Shown: positions 58,768 through 64,000 of the stretch, in pieces | Numbering within the stretch: position 1 is the stretch's first letter | How the letters are laid out: every line of letters starts with the position of its first letter | Assembly: GCF_024320865.1 (NCBI RefSeq) | Contig: NZ_JANDBD010000019.1 | Span: 37,892 to 101,891 of the forward strand | Direction: 5' to 3' | Source of the DNA: Mycolicibacterium arenosum | Lineage (GTDB): Bacteria > Actinomycetota > Actinomycetes > Mycobacteriales > Mycobacteriaceae | Length of the DNA: 64,000 nucleotides | Translations under genes and position numbers: made by a program | Notes under the pieces: model-generated | Databases searched by the model: none | Told to the model about the DNA's origin: nothing | The model's input: the letters and a program-made list of their open reading frames with translations, nothing else

Positions 58768-59891
58768 GCCGGGTGGGCTTCGGAGTGCTGGGTCCGTTGC
58801 AGATGACGGTCGACGGCGCACCGGTCCCGCTGGGGTCGAGGAAGCAGCGCGCAGTGCTCGCCGTGCTGCTGCTCAACCGCAACCGCGTGGTGAGCAGTGA
58901 TGCGATCATCGACGCGACGTGGGGTGAGCGAGCCCGGCGGGAGGCGCGGGCCAGTCTGCACACCTACGTGGCCGCGTTGCGCCGACTGCTCAACGACGCT
59001 GGTGTCGACGGCCGCAGTCTGCTGGCCGCCGCACCGCCGGGCTATCGGCTGGGGGTTCCCGACGCCGATTGCGACGCTGGACGATTCGCCGTTGGGCAGG
59101 CTGCCGGCATCCGCGCGGCCGCCGCGGGCAGGTTCGACGAGGCCAGCAGGCATTTGGCGTCCGCCCTGGCGGAGTGGCGCGGCCGGGCGTTGGAGGATCT
59201 CGGCGATCTCGACTTCGCCGAGTCCTTCGCCGCCGCGCTCGGCGAGGAGCGGGTCGATGCGCAGATTGCGTGGGCGGAAGCCGAAATCGCCTGCGGGCGC
59301 GGAAATTCCGTCATCGGAGAGCTTGAGCGTCTCACGGTCGAGCATCCCTACCGCGAGCCGCTGTGGGCGCAGCTGATCATCGCCTATCACGTTGCGGAAC
59401 GGCAGTCCGATGCCCTCGGTGCCTACCGTCGGCTGCGGACCGCACTCGACGGCGACCTCGGCATCGAGCCGGGGCCGACACTGCGAGCGCTGCATGAGAG
59501 CGTGCTGCGCCAGGAGGTACTCGACGTCCGACGGTCGGCGTTGACCGTCGCGTCGGCGCGCGCCGACACCCTCGACGGCCGGACGGCCTCCGGCCGGCTC
59601 GGCGCGGCGCGGCTGCGGGCACGGTCCGGCGAGGTGCACGCTCTGGTCGGGGCGGCCACCCGCATCGGCAGGCTCACGGACAACGACGTGGTGCTCGACG
59701 ACGTCGACATCAGTCGCCACCACGCCGTCGTCAGCGACACGGGTGCGATGTTCGTCGTCACCGATCTGCGCTCGGCCAACGGGGTGTACGTGCAGGATCG
59801 CCGGATTCGGGGGAGTGCGGCGCTCGCCAACGGCGACCGGATCCGGATCGGGCCCCACGAGTTCGTCTTCGAGTGGGAGCCGGGAGGCTGA
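58761..59891 (+). CDS. EmbR-like transcription activator (SARP, BTAD and FHA domains)
   Basis: The protein is 376 residues. An OmpR/SARP-type winged helix at about 1-95 (FGVLGPLQMTVDGAPVPLGS, AIIDATWGE, LHTYVAALRRLL) is followed by a bacterial transcriptional activation domain (about 100-250) and a C-terminal FHA domain at about 285-376 with GRLTDNDVVL, SRHHAVV and SANGVYV, all phosphothreonine-binding residues intact. This is the EmbR layout; EmbR is phosphorylated by PknH. The overlapping kinase gene supports the same kinase-regulator pairing. The regulated genes are not known. Confidence 0.92.
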   Translation: MLSRVGFGVLGPLQMTVDGAPVPLGSRKQRAVLAVLLLNRNRVVSSDAIIDATWGERARREARASLHTYVAALRRLLNDAGVDGRSLLAAAPPGYRLGVPDADCDAGRFAVGQAAGIRAAAAGRFDEASRHLASALAEWRGRALEDLGDLDFAESFAAALGEERVDAQIAWAEAEIACGRGNSVIGELERLTVEHPYREPLWAQLIIAYHVAERQSDALGAYRRLRTALDGDLGIEPGPTLRALHESVLRQEVLDVRRSALTVASARADTLDGRTASGRLGAARLRARSGEVHALVGAATRIGRLTDNDVVLDDVDISRHHAVVSDTGAMFVVTDLRSANGVYVQDRRIRGSAALANGDRIRIGPHEFVFEWEPGG

Positions 59892-59933
59892 TTACGAAGC
59901 GTTCGTCATCCGCGTCGGCGTAGGCTCGGCCGC

Positions 59934-60296
59934 TTGGACGCCAACACCCGCCTCGCCGCCCAACGCACCCGCCTGGCTCAGGAACGGACGATGATGGCGT
60001 GGGTCCGCACCGCGACCTCGTTGATCGCGTTCGGCTTCACGGTGTATCAGCTCTTCCGCTTCCTCGAGGAGTCGGAGCGGTTGAGCGAGCCGTGGGTGAG
60101 CCCTCAGATGATCGGCGTGGTCTCGATCGTGATCGGGCTGACGGCGCTGGTGTTGGCCTGGCTGCAGCACCGCCAGGCGCTGAAGACCCTGCGGGCCGAG
60201 TTCGGGCCCATGCCGTACTCGGTGGCAGGAGTCGTGGCGGTGTTGATCGCGGGCTTCGGCGTCATCGCGCTGCTCGGCGTGACGCTGAGGCTCTAA
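59934..60296 (+). CDS. DUF202 membrane protein
   Basis: The protein is 120 residues from a TTG at 59934. The DUF202 pattern is clear: LAAQRTRLAQERTMMAWVRTA, then helices TSLIAFGFTVYQLFRFL, MIGVVSIVIGLTALVLAW and SVAGVVAVLIAGFGVIALLG. The family is related to the YidH-type small membrane proteins of unknown function. It lies 42 bp after the EmbR-like gene and may be part of the same transcript. Confidence 0.85.
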   Translation: MDANTRLAAQRTRLAQERTMMAWVRTATSLIAFGFTVYQLFRFLEESERLSEPWVSPQMIGVVSIVIGLTALVLAWLQHRQALKTLRAEFGPMPYSVAGVVAVLIAGFGVIALLGVTLRL

Positions 60297-60409
60297 CGGC
60301 ACTGCCGTCGTCCCGGCCGAAAGTCCATTTATTGTCACGCGGCGGAATGTGTAGCGAAAGCGGCTGAATTCGCTCGAGGCGCATTCAGGCATGCAGGTGA
60401 ATACGAAAT

Positions 60410-60423
60410 TGACACCCGTGTCA
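60410..60423. promoter_or_regulatory. Palindrome upstream of the CHAP gene
   Basis: TGACAC-CC-GTGTCA is a perfect 6-bp inverted repeat with a 2-nt centre, 139 bp before the CHAP start in a 265-bp gap. It contains a TTGACA-like hexamer, so it could be an operator over a -35 element. A TATACC hexamer at about 60516 is a possible -10 of a nearer promoter. Confidence 0.35.
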
Positions 60424-60561
60424 TTGCCGGTCGCCGCAGCGCATCGCGCTGTACTCGGCGGAAGTCGGGGCTGTGATCTATTCGTTATTTGCTGTGCGGT
60501 GGTCCCGATTCTGCTATACCGATCATTGTGGGTCGGGGAAAGGCCACACGCGGGAGGACTC

Positions 60562-61359
60562 GTGTCGTTCCATTTCGGAGGACCTCATCGCCTTCGCGCT
60601 TTCGTCGTCATCACAGCCGTCACCGCCCTGGGCACGCCGCTCGTCGGTGAGGTGCCCACGGCGTCAGCCGACACCAGCGCGACCGTCGAAGTCGAGACCC
60701 AGCGGATGTCCGACGCCAGCCCGACTGCGCGCCAGGACGGCAGCTATCAACCAGGCGACCAACTGACGCTCGTCTGCTCCAAGCGCGGCGCGGGTACCGC
60801 CGGGCTGTTCAGCGCCGCCGTCGCGGGCCAGGGGAACGACCTCTGGTATCAGACGTCGGACGGCCACTTCGTGTCCGACGCCGACATCGAAACCGGCACG
60901 CTCAAAGTCGCCGCCCCGGAATGCAGCGCGGCGCCGTCGAGCGCGACGAGCCAGCCGGCCACCGTCGTGGATGCGAGCCGCACGACGGGCCGGACCCAGG
61001 GATCGAATCCGGGAGCGCCCGGCCAGTGCACCTGGGGGGCCGCGCAGAAGTGGTTCGAGGCCAGCGGGTCGTATCCGGCCATGCTCGGTAACGCGCTGTC
61101 ATGGGGCGATTCGGCGGCGGCCGCGGGCTGGACGGTCGTCACCGACGCCCGCGAGCGGTCGATCGTGGTGTTCCAACCCGGTGTCGCCGGCGCGGGTCCC
61201 ATCGGGCACGTCGGGTGGGTGGACTCGGTGTCACAGCGCCCCGATGGCCGATGGATACACATCACCGAAATGAACAACGTGTCCCTCGGCGGCCCCGGCG
61301 TGTTCAACGGTCGCGACGTCAAGGAAGTCCCCGGAATGTCGTACGTCCTGCTGCCCTGA
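60562..61359 (+). CDS. Secreted CHAP-domain protein, probable peptidoglycan amidase/endopeptidase
   Basis: The protein is 265 residues from the GTG at 60562, with a GGGAGGA ribosome-binding site 4 nt upstream. A signal peptide (about 1-37, FVVITAVTALGTPLVGEVPTASA) is followed by a region with two Cys residues (LTLVCSKRG and APECSAAP) and then a CHAP domain from about 150. The nucleophile Cys is in APGQCTWGAAQKWF, and the His in PIGHVGWVDSV is in the expected place. CHAP domains hydrolyse peptidoglycan peptides. The upstream region may bind the cell wall. Confidence 0.85.
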   Translation: MSFHFGGPHRLRAFVVITAVTALGTPLVGEVPTASADTSATVEVETQRMSDASPTARQDGSYQPGDQLTLVCSKRGAGTAGLFSAAVAGQGNDLWYQTSDGHFVSDADIETGTLKVAAPECSAAPSSATSQPATVVDASRTTGRTQGSNPGAPGQCTWGAAQKWFEASGSYPAMLGNALSWGDSAAAAGWTVVTDARERSIVVFQPGVAGAGPIGHVGWVDSVSQRPDGRWIHITEMNNVSLGGPGVFNGRDVKEVPGMSYVLLP

Positions 61360-61408
61360 TCTCACGCGGTCGGATGCCGCAAACCCCGAAACCTCTGCGC
61401 CCGTGGGA

Positions 61409-64000
61409 TCAGTCGAGGTTCACCACCGACAGCGTATTGCCGAATTCGTTCGCCACGAAGACGTGAGTGCCGTCCGTGCTGACCGCTACCGCGGCCGGAC
61501 GCGATCCGACGGGGATGACTCGGATAACGGCGTTGGTGGCGGTGTCGATCACGGACATCGTGTTGTCGCCGGCATTGGTGACGTACAGCAGACTGCCGTC
61601 TGGACTGACCGCGATTCCGTCAGGGGAGGTTCCGACGGAGATGGTGTCGGTGACGGTGTTGGTGGCGGAGTCGACCACGGACACCGTGTCGCCCGAGTTG
61701 TTGGCGACGTAGAGCAGGCTGCCGTCATGGCTGACCGCTAAGGCGGCCGGGGAGGATCCGACGTGAATGATGTCGGCGATCGTGTTGGTGGTGGTGTCGA
61801 TCACCGACACCGTGTTGTCACCGTAGCTGGTGACGTACACGTGTGTGCCGCTGTGGCTGACTGCTATTCCATCCGGGGATCCGACGGGGACGACGGCGAT
61901 GACCTCGCGGGTGATGGTGTCGATTACCGACACCGTTTCACTGAGGCTATTCGCGTACGGGCTGAAGCTATTCGCGACGTACACGCGTGTGCCGTCGGGG
62001 CTGACGGCCAATTCGACGGGACGTGTTCCGACGGGGATGGTGTTGGTGACGGTGTTGGTGGCGGTGCGGATCACCGACACCGATCCGCCGTTTCTGTTGG
62101 CGACGTAGAGCCATTGGCCGTCGGCGCTCGCCGCTACCGCATTGGGAGCCCCTCCGACGACGATGGTGTTGGTGACCGTCTTGGAGGCGATGTCGATGAC
62201 TGAGACCGTGTTGTCGTCGTCGTTGGCGACGTAGACGTCTGTGCTGTTGGGGCTGACTGCCACCGAGACCGGGCCGGACCCCACCGGGATGGGAGCGCCC
62301 GCGATGGTGTTGGTGGTGGTGTCGAACACGGTCACCGCGCCGTTGGTGTCGATCACGTAGAGAAGGTCGCCGTTCGGGGCTACTGCCAGTTGGCGCGGAG
62401 AGACTGGACCCGACCAGGGCCTGATGGTGTCTTTGACGGTGTTGGTGGCGGTGTCGATCACCGACACCGATCTGCTGGCGAAATTGGCGACGTAGACCCG
62501 GGTGCCGTCGGGGGTAATCGCCAGAGCGCCCGGAAGGCTTTCGACGATGATGGTGTGGGTGACGGTGTTGGTTGCGGTGTTGATCACCGACACCGAGTCG
62601 CTGGTTCTGTTGGCGACGTAGAGCCGGTGGCCGTCGGGGCTGATCGCCACCGCGACGGGCCGTGCGACGGCGATGTCGGTGACGGTCTGTGTGGCGGTGT
62701 CGATCACCGACACCGTATTGCTGTCGGAGTTCGCGACGTATAAGTGCTTGCCGTCGGGGCTGACCGCCACCGCGAGAGGACCGGATCCCACGCCGATGGT
62801 GTGGGTGACGGCGTTGGTGGCGGTGTCAATGACCGAGACCGAGGCGCTGCCCTGGTTGGCGACGTAGACCTGCGTGCCGTCCGGGCTGACGGCCACCGAG
62901 GTGGGTAACGATCCGACGGCGATGGTGTGGGTGACGGTGTTGGTGGCGGTGTCGATGACCGACACCGACGCGCTGTCCTGGTTGGCGACGTAGACCTGCG
63001 TGCCGTTCGAATTGACCGTCGCCGCGATGGGAGACGATCCGACGAGGATGGTGTGGGTGACGGTGTTCGTCGCCCTGTCGAATACCGACACCCCGTCGGC
63101 GCCGGCGATGTAGATCTGTGTGCCGCCGGGACTGATCGTCAGAGCAGCCGGCGAGTACCCGGCGGTCACGCTGCCGGAGAAGATGAACGCGGCTGCCCTG
63201 ACCGGAACGGTCACGGTTTCCGTGGCGGTCCTCAAGCCGTCGGAGGCGCTCACCGTGAAGGTGTCGGTGGCGGTCGCGGTGGCGGCGAGCCTGGCGGCGT
63301 TCGTCGGAGCGTAGGTGAATGCCCCAGTCGTCGAGCTGAAGATCAAGCGCCCCTGCGTGGGCGGACGGGTGATGGTGTAGGTCACCGCTCGGGGACCCGG
63401 GGTGGCGAACATCGCCGCGCCAGTGACGGTGCCGTCCGCATCGGGTGTTCCGACGGTGGCGGTGAACGTGTCCGGGACGACGCGGACGCTAACGGTAGCG
63501 GTGGATCCGCCGTTGACCGTGTACGTGAAGGCGTCCGTGCCGTTGAAGTCGGGATCGGGGGTGTAGCGGACCGCGGATCCGTTGGCGGTGACGAGCGCGG
63601 CTCCGCGGGCGGGGTCACTTACGCTTTGCACCCTCTTCGGGCCGGCGTCGGTGTCGGTGTCGTTGGAGAGCACGTCGATGATGGCGCCGGTGCTGTCCTC
63701 GGCGACCGTCGCGGCGTCGTTCACGGCGGTCGGTGGGAGGTTGTCGACAACCGTCATGGTGACGGTGGCGGTGTTGGAGGCGGGGATGTCGGGGCTGGCT
63801 GCGGCGAGGGTGTAGGTGAAGGTGTCGGTGCCGCGGTAGCCGGTGTCGGGTCGGTAGGTCAGGGTGCCGTCGGCGCCTTGGGTGATCCTGCCGTGGGTGG
63901 GTGCGGTGATGACGGTGATGGCGCCGAGGTCGAAGTTGGTGCCGGGGTAGCGGGTGTCGTTGGCGCTCAACGCCGGTGACAGCACGGTGGGGGTGTTCAT
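61409..64000 (-). CDS. Large Ig-like and YVTN beta-propeller protein (N-terminus beyond the window)
   Basis: The C-terminal 863 residues are present and the frame is open at the window edge. The first part holds two or more cadherin/Ig-like modules of the bacterial surface type (ITQGADGTLTYRPDTGYRGT, DTFTYTLA, and NDTDTDAGPKRV, VRYTPDPDFNGTDAFTYTV). From about residue 285 a run of roughly 42-residue YVTN repeats follows (VYVANQDSASVSVIDTATNT, VAVSPDG), about 14 blades. No catalytic residues are seen. The domain mix indicates an extracytoplasmic binding or adhesion protein, but the signal peptide must lie upstream. Confidence 0.88.
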   Translation of the reverse strand: MNTPTVLSPALSANDTRYPGTNFDLGAITVITAPTHGRITQGADGTLTYRPDTGYRGTDTFTYTLAAASPDIPASNTATVTMTVVDNLPPTAVNDAATVAEDSTGAIIDVLSNDTDTDAGPKRVQSVSDPARGAALVTANGSAVRYTPDPDFNGTDAFTYTVNGGSTATVSVRVVPDTFTATVGTPDADGTVTGAAMFATPGPRAVTYTITRPPTQGRLIFSSTTGAFTYAPTNAARLAATATATDTFTVSASDGLRTATETVTVPVRAAAFIFSGSVTAGYSPAALTISPGGTQIYIAGADGVSVFDRATNTVTHTILVGSSPIAATVNSNGTQVYVANQDSASVSVIDTATNTVTHTIAVGSLPTSVAVSPDGTQVYVANQGSASVSVIDTATNAVTHTIGVGSGPLAVAVSPDGKHLYVANSDSNTVSVIDTATQTVTDIAVARPVAVAISPDGHRLYVANRTSDSVSVINTATNTVTHTIIVESLPGALAITPDGTRVYVANFASRSVSVIDTATNTVKDTIRPWSGPVSPRQLAVAPNGDLLYVIDTNGAVTVFDTTTNTIAGAPIPVGSGPVSVAVSPNSTDVYVANDDDNTVSVIDIASKTVTNTIVVGGAPNAVAASADGQWLYVANRNGGSVSVIRTATNTVTNTIPVGTRPVELAVSPDGTRVYVANSFSPYANSLSETVSVIDTITREVIAVVPVGSPDGIAVSHSGTHVYVTSYGDNTVSVIDTTTNTIADIIHVGSSPAALAVSHDGSLLYVANNSGDTVSVVDSATNTVTDTISVGTSPDGIAVSPDGSLLYVTNAGDNTMSVIDTATNAVIRVIPVGSRPAAVAVSTDGTHVFVANEFGNTLSVVNLD
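61412..63170. repeat. About 13 tandem 126-bp coding repeats (YVTN blades)
   Basis: The period is 126 bp (42 codons) with small length changes in three units (one shorter near 62690, two longer near 62400 and 61950). Conserved DNA cores encode SVIDTATNTV and VAVSPDG. The near-identity of adjacent units around 62800-63050 suggests recent duplication or gene conversion. Confidence 0.85.

Noticed and set aside
61409..63170. Regular repeats considered as a CRISPR-like or satellite array
   Set aside because: The repeats are in frame, 126 bp long and encode YVTN propeller blades.
1..64000. tRNA, rRNA, insertion sequence, prophage or integrase
   Set aside because: No T-loop-like conserved tRNA core in an intergenic gap, no transposase or integrase motif and no terminal repeats were seen.

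Overview
The window is high-GC, densely coded chromosomal DNA from a fast-growing mycobacterium (Mycolicibacterium type). The evidence is the gene content and order: dnaE2, trmL (spoU), a conservon ending in mfpA, folD, the metY-metX pair behind a SAM-IV riboswitch, trpS, dacB1, sigJ, sdhCDAB, cdd-deoA-add and an Rv3311-like gene. This follows, in reverse orientation, the Rv3370c-to-Rv3311 segment of M. tuberculosis as I recall it. No tRNA, rRNA, insertion sequence, phage gene or CRISPR array was seen.

Layout. 1-1.0 kb: 3' end of dnaE2. 1.0-5.6 kb: an operon for the URC route of uracil catabolism (GTP cyclohydrolase II-like, DUF1688, upp), followed by a small secreted-protein gene; the block is bracketed by two 353-bp direct repeats that each encode another tiny secreted protein. 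5.7-7 kb: nitroreductase and trmL. 7.2-12.5 kb: conservon (histidine-kinase-like, roadblock, DUF742, GTPase), mfpA and an NTF2-fold gene remnant. 12.5-15.2 kb: FHA-FHA-ABC exporter of Rv1747 type. 15.3-20.3 kb: SnoaL/TetR pair, a secreted protein, an old-yellow-enzyme relative, folD, a DUF3017 protein and a Phd antitoxin/zeta-type kinase pair. 20.3-23.7 kb: riboswitch-controlled methionine operon. 23.9-31 kb: monomeric isocitrate dehydrogenase, hydrolase, xthA, a DinB-like/MarR pair, trpS and a YihY membrane protein. 31-33.7 kb: cysteine-rich mini-protein, dacB1 and a propeller lactonase-like protein.

33.7-43.7 kb is an apparent diamine/GABA catabolic island: class III aminotransferase, Lrp regulator, aminobutyraldehyde dehydrogenase, an Eis-type acetyltransferase, FAD amine oxidase, succinate-semialdehyde dehydrogenase, universal stress protein and APC permease. 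It lies between genes that I recall as neighbours in M. tuberculosis (Rv3329 and sigJ).

44-47 kb: an ECF41 sigma factor (SigJ) convergent with a carboxymuconolactone-decarboxylase-like gene that carries an ECF41-type promoter, then an AI-2E-family membrane protein and a STAS protein. 47.3-50.7 kb: succinate dehydrogenase. 50.9-53.7 kb: nucleoside catabolism operon. 53.7-60.3 kb: hydrolase, Rv3311-like protein, a TmpA-like membrane flavoreductase, and a Ser/Thr kinase overlapping an EmbR-like FHA activator. 60.5-64 kb: secreted CHAP protein and the C-terminal 863 residues of a large protein with Ig-like domains and about 14 YVTN beta-propeller blades.

The least ordinary parts are the repeat-flanked URC module, the Eis-containing amine island, the SigJ/promoter/target unit, the toxin gene that seems to start at CTG, and a dispersed 23-bp palindromic repeat.
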